Shown: positions 18,264 to 27,998, counted from the stretch's first letter. The stretch is DNA of 64,000 nucleotides from Prevotella sp. (GCA_017459445.1 JAFUDJ010000045.1:1-64000); one strand, 5' to 3'. Numbers and translations are program-made. Notes: generated by a model from the sequence alone, not told the origin.

Positions 18264-19757
18264 TTATCGGCTGGCATGGAAGCCTTCAAGATTCTCGTAT
18301 TTACGCCGCATCATGCGCTCATAGATATTGCGCAGCCAATAGGGATGCAACACGGTGAGCACCAGACCTAGCAATGCCATGATGGCGTAGGCGGTGTCCT
18401 CGTCGGTGAAAACAAGCGTACCACCAACCAACAGCAGCGGCGCAAACATTCCGATCATCTCTATGAGCAACTGCAAGCCGCTCTCCACGCCGTTCTTGCC
18501 AACAATCTTCGTATTGAGCGGCAGCGTCTGTTTGTTGTAGACAGCCAACTGGAACATGATGAGATAGCCCAGACCACTGGTCAGCAGCAGGTAGGCCAGC
18601 ATCATCATAACGGTGAACTTGCCGGCAATGACGGCAGGCAGCATGATGAGCAGCGGCACCAGCAGGATGGCCACATGAAAGTAGTATTTGGCACGGAGCA
18701 ACATTAGGATGTTCTCACGCTGCGTCATCAGCAGGTCGATGTAATTGCCCTCGGGACCCATCACCTTGGTCAGCGCCGTCATGCCATAGATGCCGAAGCA
18801 GTAGTAGCACCAGAAGTTGAGCAGCATCTTACCGTCGTAAACGTCAGTATAACTGATGAGTGCAGAGAGCATGACGATGAGTCCGAGACTCATGAAGACA
18901 CGGGAGCGAATGGCCTTGTTGCGCATGATGCTCTTCAGTTCCAGCTTCAAGTACTCGCCCGACTGGCCGAAATGCTCCAGGAAAGTGAACTGCCACACAC
19001 GCTTCATGGCTGCAGGCTTCTTCTCCTCACGTGAGAGCTCCTGCATGATGAAACGCTGTTGTGTCTTCAGGTTAATGACAAAAAGTACAGCGAGCACCAA
19101 CAAGGCCAACAAGGTAATTCCCCAGAGGGCAGGAGTACTCTCCTGCACATCCTCAAAGGCATATTTGAGTGTTTCGCTCTGATCTACCAGAAAAAAGAGG
19201 CCAATACAAGCTCCTGCAACGCCAATGGGCAACAGCCACCAAAGGAGCGACCGTCCGATGAGCGTGCGCACCAGCAGATACCACTGGCTATTAGCCATCA
19301 CCATCAACAGACCTCCCACCACCACGGCCAATACGGCCCAAAAAGACTGACCCGCAACCAGGTTGATGTAGGCAAAGGGCAGCAGCATGGCCAGCCAAAG
19401 GAGGTTGTAACCGCTCGTAACCATATTGAGCAAGTAGGCCTCCACCACATACTGCTTCTTCATGGGCATGAGCAGATAGGGTTTGACAAAGACCGTAGGC
19501 GTCTGCTGGGCCATGAAGCGGAGCAGGAAGTCCAGGACGAGGAAAACAGGCAGAATGAAAAACAGGATTCCAGGAATGTCTTCTTCTGCGGCCAGCTTGC
19601 CAAAGACACTTCCGAACACAATGAGATATATAATCATAAAGCCCGCACCAATGTACATCATGACCTTGGCCACGGTGTTCTGCTCCAAGGCGGGGCTGCG
19701 CTCCTCGCTCAAGTTGACGTTCTTGCGCAGCAGACGATAAATCTGTAATCGGTTCAT
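18264..19757 (-). CDS. DUF5687-family polytopic membrane protein
   Basis: A 497-residue membrane protein with about a dozen hydrophobic helices, resembling DUF5687, a Bacteroidota family related to ABC-2 exporter permeases. Such proteins usually sit beside an ABC ATPase; none is found in this window. Its ATG overlaps the lolA stop by one base (TGATG), so it is co-translated with lolA. A role in lipid or lipoprotein traffic with LolA would fit the position but is inference. Confidence 0.75.
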   Translation of the reverse strand: MNRLQIYRLLRKNVNLSEERSPALEQNTVAKVMMYIGAGFMIIYLIVFGSVFGKLAAEEDIPGILFFILPVFLVLDFLLRFMAQQTPTVFVKPYLLMPMKKQYVVEAYLLNMVTSGYNLLWLAMLLPFAYINLVAGQSFWAVLAVVVGGLLMVMANSQWYLLVRTLIGRSLLWWLLPIGVAGACIGLFFLVDQSETLKYAFEDVQESTPALWGITLLALLVLAVLFVINLKTQQRFIMQELSREEKKPAAMKRVWQFTFLEHFGQSGEYLKLELKSIMRNKAIRSRVFMSLGLIVMLSALISYTDVYDGKMLLNFWCYYCFGIYGMTALTKVMGPEGNYIDLLMTQRENILMLLRAKYYFHVAILLVPLLIMLPAVIAGKFTVMMMLAYLLLTSGLGYLIMFQLAVYNKQTLPLNTKIVGKNGVESGLQLLIEMIGMFAPLLLVGGTLVFTDEDTAYAIMALLGLVLTVLHPYWLRNIYERMMRRKYENLEGFHASR

Positions 19758-20365
19758 CAGCGCAAATCAATTATCTCAGCGTCTGGATAGTCCTTGCTGT
19801 CGAAGCGGAACATAGCGTCATTCAATTGCTCGGTCTTCAGTCCGGAGATGGTGAAGATGGTCCATTTATTTCCCATGAGTGTCTTGATTTCTTTGGGCAC
19901 ATAGGATGATTTGTCCACAAGCAGAAAAGCTTCCTTAATCTTGTGCTGCTCCTTCGTCGAGGTCAGGTGGAGCTGATAGTCTGATCCCGCTGTTGTCAGA
20001 CTGGATGAATAGCCCGACTTATAGAGGTTAATAAAGTTGTAGGGATTAAGTGTCTGCAACTGCTGTGCCGTTGGGGTCGAGATGTTCACCTCATCGTTGC
20101 TGGCCATGTAAGTCCACAAGGTCTTACCGTCGAACCACATTGTCGTGGTGCTTGTATGCATGTAGAACTTCTGCCCCTTGATGGAAATAGTACCAGAAGC
20201 ATTACCATATTGCGCACTGTTCATCGTAAAATTGGCCGTCACACCTGAACTGACACTGACCGTGGCAGCACACTTGTCGAGCACCTGCTGTGCTGTCTGA
20301 GCCCAAGACGCTACGCCCACGAGAATAAGCGCCGTCATCACTAAAACAATCTTTTTCATATACAT
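19757..20365 (-). CDS. lolA: LolA-like outer-membrane lipoprotein carrier
   Basis: A 202-residue periplasmic protein with signal peptide (KKIVLVMTALILVGVASWAQ) and the LolA half-barrel pattern: an initial AQQVLDKCAATV helix, then alternating strands FTMNSAQYGNASGTISIKGQKFYM, MWFDGKTLWTYM and later KEIKTLMGNKWTIFTISG. LolA carries lipoproteins from the inner to the outer membrane. It lies 6 bp after ftsK, an adjacency common in Bacteroidota. Start may be at 20365 or at the second Met (20359). Confidence 0.85.
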   Translation of the reverse strand: MYMKKIVLVMTALILVGVASWAQTAQQVLDKCAATVSVSSGVTANFTMNSAQYGNASGTISIKGQKFYMHTSTTTMWFDGKTLWTYMASNDEVNISTPTAQQLQTLNPYNFINLYKSGYSSSLTTAGSDYQLHLTSTKEQHKIKEAFLLVDKSSYVPKEIKTLMGNKWTIFTISGLKTEQLNDAMFRFDSKDYPDAEIIDLR

Positions 20366-20371
20366 ATTATT

Positions 20372-22846
20372 TTATTTTCTTAAGTTTGCCAAAAGTTGCT
20401 CCAGGCTCAGTTCATCTTGAATGAGCACTTCACGGGGCTTGGAGCCGTGAGCCTGACCTACGACGCCTGCTTTTTCCAGCATATCCATCAGTCGGCCAGC
20501 ACGGTTGTAGCCTATGGAGAATTTGCGCTGGATGAGGCTAGTAGAGCCGCTGCCACTGCTGACAATGAGGCGGGCGGCATCGTCGAACATCGGGTCGAGA
20601 TGGTTCAGATCCACGTCGTCAGCACCGCTCTCGCCACCTTCTCCACCCTCCACGACGGGTTCAGGCAACTCAAAGGGTTCGAGATAGCCCTGCTGGTCGT
20701 GGATAAACCGGTTGATGTCCACTACTTCGGGCGTATCGACAAAGGCACACTGCACACGGATGGGGTCGTTGCCTTGCAGATAGAGCATGTCGCCACGTCC
20801 GATAAGCTGCTGTGCACCCATACGGTCAAGAATGGTCTTCGAGTCGATGCCTTGGCTTACCTTGAAGGCAATGCGAGCGGGGAAGTTGGCCTTGATGGTA
20901 CCCGTGATGATGTTCGTAGTGGGTCGCTGCGTAGCGATAATCATGTGGATACCCACGGCACGGGCTTTCTGGGCGATACGGGCGATGGGCAGCTCAATTT
21001 CCTTGCCAGCCGTCATGATAAGGTCGCCGTACTCATCGATGACCACCACGATGTAGGGCATGAACTTATGGCCGTGCTCCGGGTTCAGCTGGCGGGCAAT
21101 GAACTTCTTGTTGTAGTCCTTGATATTGCGCTCGCCGGCCTTCATCAGCAGCTCATAGCGGGCGTCCATCTCCACGCAGAGGCTTTGCAAAGTACGGATG
21201 ACCTTCGACGTGTCGGTGATGATAGGTGTCTCAGCCTCCTCGGGCAGGGCGGCCAGGAAGTGCTTATCAATCGTCTTATAGATGGAGAACTCCACCATTT
21301 TCGGGTCTACCAGCACAATCTTCAACTCTGCTGGATGCTTCTTATATAATAAAGAAGTGAGAATGGCGTTCAAGCCGACCGACTTACCCTGACCCGTAGC
21401 ACCAGCCACGAGCAGATGGGGCGACTTGGCCAGGTCGAACATAAACACCTCATTGGTGATGGTCTTACCCATAGCACAGGGCAGCTCCATCGTGGTCTCC
21501 TGGAATTTCTTAGAGTTCAGAATCGACTCCATCGAGACGATGTTTGCCTTTGCGTTAGGCACCTCAACGCCGATGGTTCCCTTGCCGGGAATGGGCGCAA
21601 TAATACGGATGCCCAATGCCTTCAGGCTCAGGGCGATATCATCCTCCAGTCCGCGAATCTTAGAGATGCGCACGCCGGGGGCCGGTGTAATCTCGTAAAG
21701 TGTGATGGTGGGTCCTACGGTGGCCTTAATACTGCTGATTTCGATACCGAAGGTACGCAACACCTCCACAATACGGTTCTTGTTGGCCGTCTGCTCAGCC
21801 ATGTCAATATAGGGCTTACCGTCCTCCTCGTAGTGCTTCAGCAGGTCGAGCGTGGGATAGTGGTAGTTCTCCAGGTCACGCTTGGGGTCATAGGGCTCCA
21901 GCATCTGCTCGCCCACCTGAACCAAATCTTTGCCATCAGCCTTCTCCTCGGCCTCAGCCACTTCCACCGCCATATCCATGTCACCCTCCTTCTTGCGACG
22001 AACGGGCTTCACCAGTTCCTGCTTCTGTCTTGTTTCCGGCACGTTCAACTCCTCACCCTTGAACTCAATGGTTTCTGTGGACGGGTCGTCAAACACCGTG
22101 GGGTCTTCAACTATATCCTGTTTGCCCACTTCGTCGTCGCCAGTCTGTCCCTCATTTTCGCCTGAAGGAGCCACAACTGTAAACTTCACCTTCTCGAAGA
22201 ACTTCTTCGGATTCAGGATCTTACGCACCCACTCGTAGGTCTCAGCACTGATGTACGAGAGGAACAGCACGGCAATGATAATAAGAGCAGCCGCCAGACC
22301 TGGCATACCCACGAAGCCTTCAATCCAGCGGCCCACCTGCAAGCCGTGATCTCCACCCAAGCAGAAGTGAACGTCGCTAAAGAGGGGAGAGACAAACTTG
22401 GCCAGAGCTATCGACGTCCATATCATGATGAGCGTCAGGCACATGAACCACTTCAACAGATGGGGCTTGAAAGCTTTCATCAGCCGCAGCGACAGCAAGA
22501 AGATGAAAACGGGGATGAGGAATGCCGGCACACCGAAGCACTGCTTCATGAAGAAGTAGGCCGTATAGGCTCCTACAGAGCCACAAGCATTTTTGAATTC
22601 GCCGTTCTGATTGGCCATCTCGCCCTGCCGCAGGTTCTCAATGATACTCATATCGGCCTGCCCCGTCGTAAAGAACGAGATAAACGACAGCACCATGCAG
22701 CACGACACAGCGAAAAGTAGCATACCCATGAAGAAGCGCAGGCGCTCGTTGATAAATATCTGAGTGAAACGCTGTAAGCCCAGCGCCTCCATCATCGAAG
22801 TGCGCGGTTCGTCGTTTCTAGTGGTTTTCTTTTTCTTCTTACCCAT
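20372..22846 (-). CDS. ftsK: DNA translocase FtsK
   Basis: An 824-residue septal DNA pump that clears chromosome dimers at division. N-terminal lysine-rich stretch, four or five membrane helices within about residues 25-215, an acidic linker (about 220-300), then the motor with Walker A GATGQGKS, Walker B VVVIDEYGDL, RPTTNIITG, and a C-terminal winged-helix gamma domain (IQRKFSIGYNRAGRLMDMLE) that reads polar KOPS sites. The linker is short next to that of E. coli. First gene of ftsK-lolA-DUF5687-pectate lyase; -7 element at 22877-22884. Confidence 0.97.
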   Translation of the reverse strand: MGKKKKKTTRNDEPRTSMMEALGLQRFTQIFINERLRFFMGMLLFAVSCCMVLSFISFFTTGQADMSIIENLRQGEMANQNGEFKNACGSVGAYTAYFFMKQCFGVPAFLIPVFIFLLSLRLMKAFKPHLLKWFMCLTLIMIWTSIALAKFVSPLFSDVHFCLGGDHGLQVGRWIEGFVGMPGLAAALIIIAVLFLSYISAETYEWVRKILNPKKFFEKVKFTVVAPSGENEGQTGDDEVGKQDIVEDPTVFDDPSTETIEFKGEELNVPETRQKQELVKPVRRKKEGDMDMAVEVAEAEEKADGKDLVQVGEQMLEPYDPKRDLENYHYPTLDLLKHYEEDGKPYIDMAEQTANKNRIVEVLRTFGIEISSIKATVGPTITLYEITPAPGVRISKIRGLEDDIALSLKALGIRIIAPIPGKGTIGVEVPNAKANIVSMESILNSKKFQETTMELPCAMGKTITNEVFMFDLAKSPHLLVAGATGQGKSVGLNAILTSLLYKKHPAELKIVLVDPKMVEFSIYKTIDKHFLAALPEEAETPIITDTSKVIRTLQSLCVEMDARYELLMKAGERNIKDYNKKFIARQLNPEHGHKFMPYIVVVIDEYGDLIMTAGKEIELPIARIAQKARAVGIHMIIATQRPTTNIITGTIKANFPARIAFKVSQGIDSKTILDRMGAQQLIGRGDMLYLQGNDPIRVQCAFVDTPEVVDINRFIHDQQGYLEPFELPEPVVEGGEGGESGADDVDLNHLDPMFDDAARLIVSSGSGSTSLIQRKFSIGYNRAGRLMDMLEKAGVVGQAHGSKPREVLIQDELSLEQLLANLRK

Positions 22847-22876
22847 TAATCTTACCTTGTTTCGTTAATTCTTGTG

Positions 22877-22884
22877 CAAAATTA
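22877..22884 (-). promoter_or_regulatory. -7 element of ftsK
   Basis: Minus strand TAATTTTG followed by CAC, 30 bp before the ftsK ATG. A TTTG at 22907-22910 is 22 bp upstream, a little wide for -33. It is back to back with the promoter of the exonuclease gene. Confidence 0.55.
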
Positions 22885-22927
22885 GCGCAAAAAATTCAGA
22901 TAGCATCAAAAAATCACTTTTTTTTTG

Positions 22928-22935
22928 TATTTTTG
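22928..22935 (+). promoter_or_regulatory. -7 element of the exonuclease-rlmI-tilS-HD run
   Basis: TATTTTTG followed by CAC, 20 bp before the ATG at 22956. It is the only promoter-like signal before the four overlapping genes. Confidence 0.55.
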
Positions 22936-22955
22936 CACGTCGAAAATAGAAAACG

Positions 22956-23606
22956 ATGTCAAAAATCATCTACAACAAGTACGAAAAGCAGCTCATCGCC
23001 AACCTTCCCGTCGCCCAGTTTGAGGGACGAATCGTTGTCATCCTCAACGAAAGAGAAGCAGAACGAGCCGTCGACTTTCTTCTCTCCTGCCCCATCATGG
23101 GCCTCGACACCGAGACTCGGCCATCCTTCAAACGCGGTTTTCAGCACAAAGTTGCACTACTGCAAGCTGCCACTGAAGACATCTGCTTCCTCTTCCGTCT
23201 GAACTATCTCGGACTCACGCCCGCTGTTATCCGCCTACTGGAAGACACCACCGTGCAGAAGATTGGCTTGTCGTGGCACGACGACCTGAACTCCCTCCAC
23301 AAACTTGGAACATTCAAAACTGGCGATTTCATCGATATCCAAGACCACATCCGAGAGCTGGGCATCGAGGACTTGAGCCTACAGAAAATCTATGCAAATC
23401 TTTTCGGACAGAAGATCAGCAAGCGCCAGCAGCTCTCCAACTGGGAAGCTGACATACTGACCGACAAACAAAAGCTCTATGCCGCTACCGACGCCTGGGC
23501 ATGCATCAAGATTTACGAAGAGATTATAACTCTCAAGCAACAAGGTAATTACAAACTTATCATCAAAGAAGAACCTCATGAAGCAGATTCATCTGAAAAG
23601 GGGTAA
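22956..23606 (+). CDS. DEDDy 3'-5' exonuclease, RNase D/WRN type
   Basis: A 216-residue nuclease with the DEDDy residues in GLDTETRP (exo I), IGLSWHDDLNSL (exo II) and YAATDAWACIKIY (exo III, Tyr and Asp). There is no HRDC domain, so it is a stand-alone exonuclease domain like those linked with RNA processing or DNA repair; substrate unknown. It overlaps rlmI by 29 bp, first gene of a tight run of RNA-modification and maintenance genes. Confidence 0.88.
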   Translation: MSKIIYNKYEKQLIANLPVAQFEGRIVVILNEREAERAVDFLLSCPIMGLDTETRPSFKRGFQHKVALLQAATEDICFLFRLNYLGLTPAVIRLLEDTTVQKIGLSWHDDLNSLHKLGTFKTGDFIDIQDHIRELGIEDLSLQKIYANLFGQKISKRQQLSNWEADILTDKQKLYAATDAWACIKIYEEIITLKQQGNYKLIIKEEPHEADSSEKG

Positions 23607-24765
23607 GGAAGAGAGCCTTTTGCGCTTTCATCCCTGGGTATTTTCCGGCGCCATCCACCATACCGACGCCGACATTAGCGAAGGCGATACTGTACGCGTA
23701 CTCTCAGCCAGCGGCGAATTTATCGCCGTGGGGCACTATCAGCAAGGCTCAATTGCCGTACGTGTACTCAGCTTCGAGGACACCGCCATCAACGACGCAT
23801 TATGGCACGACCGCCTAGGCCAGGCGCTACAGACCCGCAAGGCCATCGGGCTCGTTGACAGCCCGCAGACCACAGCCTACCGATTAGTGCACGGAGAAGG
23901 CGACATGCTGCCCGGTCTCATCATCGATATTTACGGACAGACAGCCGTGATGCAGGCCCATAGCATCGGGATGCACCGTCAGCGCCAGCAGATTGCCCAG
24001 CAGCTGATGGAGGTGATGGACGGTCGCATCACACATATATATTATAAGAGCGAGACCACCCTACCCTTTATGGAGCCCGAGAACGGATTCATCATCGGCG
24101 GCAGCGACGAGAACACGGCGCTGGAGAATGGTCTGCGCTTCTACGTCGACTGGCAACGCGGCCAGAAGACGGGTTTCTTTGTAGACCAGCGCGACAACCG
24201 CTCGCTGCTAGAGCACTATGCCCACGGACGCCGCGTGTTGAACATGTTCTGCTACACAGGCGGTTTTTCCTTCTATGCCATGCGCGGCGGCGCTGAGCTG
24301 GTGCACTCCGTCGACAGCTCGGCCAAAGCTATCGAACTGACTCGCCGCAACGTGGAGCTGAACTTCCCCGGTGACCCGCGACACGAAGCATTCTGCGAGG
24401 ATGCCTTCAAATTTCTGGATATAGCTCAGAACTCAGAACCCGGAACTAAACCTTACGACCTCATCATCCTCGACCCGCCCGCCTTTGCCAAGCACCGTGC
24501 AGCGCTGCACAATGCACTGAAGGGTTACACCCGCCTCAATGCCAAGGCCTTTGAACGGATTGCCCCAGGCGGCATCCTGTTCACCTTCAGCTGCTCGCAG
24601 GTGGTGACGAAGGAGCACTTCCGCAACGCCGTCTTCACTGCCGCCGCGCAGGCCCGCCGCTCCGTGCGCATTCTCCACCAGCTGCACCAGCCCGCCGACC
24701 ACCCCATCAACATCTATCACCCTGAAGGCGAGTACCTCAAAGGACTCGTGCTCTACGTGGAATGA
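23578..24765 (+). CDS. rlmI: 23S rRNA m5C methyltransferase, RlmI family
   Basis: A 395-residue class I rRNA cytosine-C5 methyltransferase; E. coli RlmI modifies C1962. An N-terminal PUA domain (residues 1-70, LKRGKEESLLRFHPWVFSGAI), a linker domain, then the SAM fold with KTGFFVDQRDNR, VLNMFCYTGGFSFYA, LIILDPPAFAKHR and the catalytic cysteine in FTFSCSQ. It overlaps the exonuclease gene by 29 bp and tilS by 4 bp. Confidence 0.92.
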   Translation: MKQIHLKRGKEESLLRFHPWVFSGAIHHTDADISEGDTVRVLSASGEFIAVGHYQQGSIAVRVLSFEDTAINDALWHDRLGQALQTRKAIGLVDSPQTTAYRLVHGEGDMLPGLIIDIYGQTAVMQAHSIGMHRQRQQIAQQLMEVMDGRITHIYYKSETTLPFMEPENGFIIGGSDENTALENGLRFYVDWQRGQKTGFFVDQRDNRSLLEHYAHGRRVLNMFCYTGGFSFYAMRGGAELVHSVDSSAKAIELTRRNVELNFPGDPRHEAFCEDAFKFLDIAQNSEPGTKPYDLIILDPPAFAKHRAALHNALKGYTRLNAKAFERIAPGGILFTFSCSQVVTKEHFRNAVFTAAAQARRSVRILHQLHQPADHPINIYHPEGEYLKGLVLYVE

Positions 24766-26078
24766 TTAAGACCGTCAGGACTTTCATTGAGAAGCAACAA
24801 CTGCTGACGCCCGACGCAGGCCCTGTCCTTGTAGGACTTAGCGGCGGAGCTGACAGCGTCTGCTTGCTCCTGATACTGCACCAGCTAGGCTACCCCGTGG
24901 AGGCCGTGCACTGCAACTTCAAGTTGCGCGGCGAAGAAAGCGACCGCGACGAGCAATTTGTCATCGGCCTGTGCGAAAAGAGCAACATTCAGCTCCACCT
25001 AATCCATTTTGACACAAAAACTTACGCTGCGCTGCACAAAATAAGCATTGAGATGGCGGCCCGCGAGTTGCGTTACAACTATTTTGAGCAGCTGCGCCGC
25101 GACCTCAAGGCCCAAGCCATCTGCGTGGCTCACCATCAGGACGACTCTGTAGAGACCATTCTCATGAACCTGCTGCGCGGCACGGGACTGCGCGGTCTCA
25201 CGGGCATCAAGCCCCGCAACGGCTACATCGTCCGTCCCCTACTGTGCGTCAGCCGACAACAGATTGAGCAGTGGCTGGAAGCGCAGGGCCAGCTCTACAT
25301 CACCGACAGCACCAATCTGGTGGCCGACGTTGTACGCAACAAACTCCGGCTGAACGTCATCCCGCAGCTCCAGACCATTACACCCGCCGCCACTGAGAAC
25401 ATTCTGACAACCGCCCGCCGCCTGGCCGAGGCCGAGCATGTCTACAACCATGCCATCGATACATCCCTACAGCGGCTGATCACTGCCGATGCCATCAGCA
25501 TCAGCCAATTGCTCAGCGAGCCCTCCCCAGAAAGTATTCTGTTTGAATGGCTCTCGCCGAAGGGCTTTTCACCTGCTGCCATTGAGGACCTCTACCTGCG
25601 CCTGCCGCAGGTGCAGAGCGGTCGCCAGTGGCAGTCGGAAAGCCATGTGCTCACCGTGCACCAGGGCCGATTGATGCTGAGCGCCATCGAGGCCGACCGC
25701 CCCACCCTGCGCATTCCTGATACCGGTCTGTATGCCAACGACGACGGCGAGTACTTCCGCCTCACAGAGCAGGCAGGACGCCTCATTAAGCGCGAGCCGT
25801 ACCAGGCCTGTCTCGACGCTGCACTGGTCTGCTTCCCCCTGACGCTCCGGCCTGTGAAGACGGGCGACCGCTTCCAGCCCTACGGCATGCAGGGCACACG
25901 CCTGGTGAGCGACTACCTGACCGACCGCAAGCTCTCCGTAGTGGAAAAGCGCCGACAACTGGTGCTCACCGACGCCAAGGGGCAAATCCTCTGGCTCGTG
26001 GACCACCGCCCCGACGGCCGCTTCTGCGTAGGCCCCCAAACCCAGCAAACTCTTATCATCAGCCATGAACGACGTTAA
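24762..26078 (+). CDS. tilS: tRNA(Ile)-lysidine synthase
   Basis: A 438-residue enzyme that converts C34 of tRNA-Ile(CAU) to lysidine, essential for reading AUA. The PP-loop ATP motif is VGLSGGADS (24-32); the N-terminal catalytic domain continues to HHQDDSVETILMNLLRGTGLRGLTGI; the C-terminal half holds the TilS substrate-binding domains, with the DRFQPYGMQGTRLVSDYLTD segment near residues 365-385. ATGA overlap with rlmI; overlaps the HD gene by 14 bp. Confidence 0.95.
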   Translation: MIKTVRTFIEKQQLLTPDAGPVLVGLSGGADSVCLLLILHQLGYPVEAVHCNFKLRGEESDRDEQFVIGLCEKSNIQLHLIHFDTKTYAALHKISIEMAARELRYNYFEQLRRDLKAQAICVAHHQDDSVETILMNLLRGTGLRGLTGIKPRNGYIVRPLLCVSRQQIEQWLEAQGQLYITDSTNLVADVVRNKLRLNVIPQLQTITPAATENILTTARRLAEAEHVYNHAIDTSLQRLITADAISISQLLSEPSPESILFEWLSPKGFSPAAIEDLYLRLPQVQSGRQWQSESHVLTVHQGRLMLSAIEADRPTLRIPDTGLYANDDGEYFRLTEQAGRLIKREPYQACLDAALVCFPLTLRPVKTGDRFQPYGMQGTRLVSDYLTDRKLSVVEKRRQLVLTDAKGQILWLVDHRPDGRFCVGPQTQQTLIISHERR

Positions 26079-27288
26079 GATAATCAACGATCCCGTCTTC
26101 GGATTCATCCGCATTCCCCGCGGTCTGCTCTACGACATTGTGCGCCATCGGCTGTTCCAGCGCCTCACCCGCATCAACCAGCTGGGGCTGGCATCCGTGG
26201 TCTACCCCGGTGCCCGCCACACCCGCTTCCAGCACTCGCTGGGCGCCTTCCACCTGATGAGCGAGACCATCCTTTCGCTGCAACAGAAGGGGCAGTTTAT
26301 CTTCGACAGCGAGGCTGAGGCCGTGCAGGCGGCCATCCTGATGCACGACATCGGCCATGGCCCTTTCTCGCACGTGCTGGAGAACACCCTCATCCATGGT
26401 ATTTCTCACGAGGAGATTTCGCTACTGATGATGGAGCAGATGAACCACGACCTGAAGGGTCAGCTGAGCTTGGCCATCGCCATCTTCAAGGACGAATATC
26501 CCAAACGCTTCCTCCACCAGCTCATTTCCAGCCAGCTCGACATGGATCGCTTGGACTACCTGCGCCGCGACTCCTTTTTCACGGGCGTCACCGAGGGCAA
26601 CATCGGCTCAGCCCGCATCATCAAGATGCTCAACGTGGTGGACGACCGCCTGGTGGTGGAGCAGAAGGGCATTTACTCGCTGGAGAATTACCTCACCACC
26701 CGCCGTCTGATGTACTGGCAGGTGTATCTGCACAAGACGGCCGTGGCCTACGAAAAGGTGCTGGTGAACATGCTGCGCCGTGCCAAGTTCCTGGCCCAAC
26801 ACGAGGATGCCAGCCTCTTCGCCTCGCCAGCCCTCGGCTATTTCCTGAAAAACGACGTTGACGCCAGCTGGTTTAGCGAGCACGACGAGGCCCTGCACAT
26901 GTACGAAGAACTGGACGACAGCGACATCTGGAGTGCGATGAAGGCCTGGAAGCACCATCCGGACAAGATTCTCTCCACCCTGGCCACCGACATGCTGGAC
27001 CGCCACATCTTCTGCGTCGAAGTGCACGAGGAGCCCATTGCCCAGGAGCGCATCGACGAGCTGCAACAGGAGATAGCACAGAAAATGGGCATCCCCCAAG
27101 AGGACGCCCACTACCTGATGAGTGTGGTCACACTAAGCAAAGACATGTATTCGCCCGACGAGGACTCCATCGACATCCTCTACAAGGACGGCACCATCCG
27201 CGACATCACCGAAGCCTCAGAATTGCTCAATGTGGAGCTGCTGTCGCGCAAGGTGCGCAAGCACTACCTCTGCTACCAGCGCTTCTAA
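26065..27288 (+). CDS. HD-domain phosphohydrolase, dNTPase/YdhJ-like
   Basis: A 407-residue HD-superfamily protein. Metal ligands are seen at H57 (TRFQHSLG), H94-D95 (LMHDIGHGPFSH) and an aspartate in SSQLDMDRLDYLRRDS, the pattern of SAMHD1-like and dGTPase-like enzymes. The reaction (dNTP or another nucleotide hydrolysis) is inferred. Last gene of the overlapping run; its TAA overlaps the stop of the convergent sigma factor gene. Confidence 0.85.
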   Translation: MNDVKIINDPVFGFIRIPRGLLYDIVRHRLFQRLTRINQLGLASVVYPGARHTRFQHSLGAFHLMSETILSLQQKGQFIFDSEAEAVQAAILMHDIGHGPFSHVLENTLIHGISHEEISLLMMEQMNHDLKGQLSLAIAIFKDEYPKRFLHQLISSQLDMDRLDYLRRDSFFTGVTEGNIGSARIIKMLNVVDDRLVVEQKGIYSLENYLTTRRLMYWQVYLHKTAVAYEKVLVNMLRRAKFLAQHEDASLFASPALGYFLKNDVDASWFSEHDEALHMYEELDDSDIWSAMKAWKHHPDKILSTLATDMLDRHIFCVEVHEEPIAQERIDELQQEIAQKMGIPQEDAHYLMSVVTLSKDMYSPDEDSIDILYKDGTIRDITEASELLNVELLSRKVRKHYLCYQRF

Positions 27289-27959
27289 CTGCGGTTGCGC
27301 CACACCTTTCGCATGCGGCGCACGGCACGGTCGCGTATCTGACGCACGCGCTCCCGCTTCAGCCCCATGTCGGCGGCGATCTCGGCCATAGTCAGGTGTT
27401 CCTGACCTATTCCGAAGTAAGCCATCACCACCTGAGTTTCCCTTTCGTTCAGGCTACGCAGAGCCCGCTCCGCCTGCTCCTCCAAAGCTGTGCTGTAGGC
27501 CCGTCCGTCGGCCAGCGGGGAGTTGCCGTCAGCCAGCACCGACAGCAAACTGATGTTCGGTTTTGCGCCTAGCGGAGCATCGAGTGAACGTTTCTGCCCG
27601 TTAGCACGGCTCTCCAGCATTTTCTCTGAACTTTCGCGCTGTAAGGCTTTCTCAATGGCGCGACGAATGTACACCACAGCATAGCCTGCAAAGCGCAGGC
27701 CGCGCGTGGCGTCGTACTTTGTGGCCGCTTTTACCAGTCCCATGTTGCCTTCGCTGATAAGGTCATCCATGGCCAGCCCCTGACGCTGATACTCACGGGC
27801 CACGTGTGCCACCAGCCGCAGGTTGGCCTCCACCAAACGGTTCACGGCGCGCTCGTCACCCCTCAATGCACGTGCCGAGAGCTGACGCTCCTGATCCTCG
27901 CTGAGTAGCGCATGGCTGCCCATCTCCTCAAAGTATTGTTGCAGTCTGTTATCTTCCAT
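27285..27959 (-). CDS. Short RpoD-like sigma-70 factor lacking region 3.1
   Basis: A 224-residue sigma factor. Region 1.2 is at about 3-33, region 2 at 40-108 (DDLISEGNMGLVKAATKYD, then GLRFAGYAVVYIRRAIEKAL) and region 4 at 163-219 (LTMAEIAADMGLKRERVRQIRDRAVRRMR). Between SSEKMLESRANGQK and SLDAPLG, where primary sigmas carry regions 3.0 and 3.1, roughly 50 residues are absent; the 3.2 finger (SLDAPLG...LLSVLAD) remains. The two tryptophans that open the -10 DNA in RpoD (WW before IRQ) are V and Y here. So it is a divergent paralogue, not the housekeeping sigma. Monocistronic, with its own -7 element; its stop overlaps the convergent HD gene. Confidence 0.85.
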   Translation of the reverse strand: MEDNRLQQYFEEMGSHALLSEDQERQLSARALRGDERAVNRLVEANLRLVAHVAREYQRQGLAMDDLISEGNMGLVKAATKYDATRGLRFAGYAVVYIRRAIEKALQRESSEKMLESRANGQKRSLDAPLGAKPNISLLSVLADGNSPLADGRAYSTALEEQAERALRSLNERETQVVMAYFGIGQEHLTMAEIAADMGLKRERVRQIRDRAVRRMRKVWRNRS

Positions 27960-27998
27960 ATAGCTCAGAAAAACAATTTCTCATTTATTTTCAAGGCA

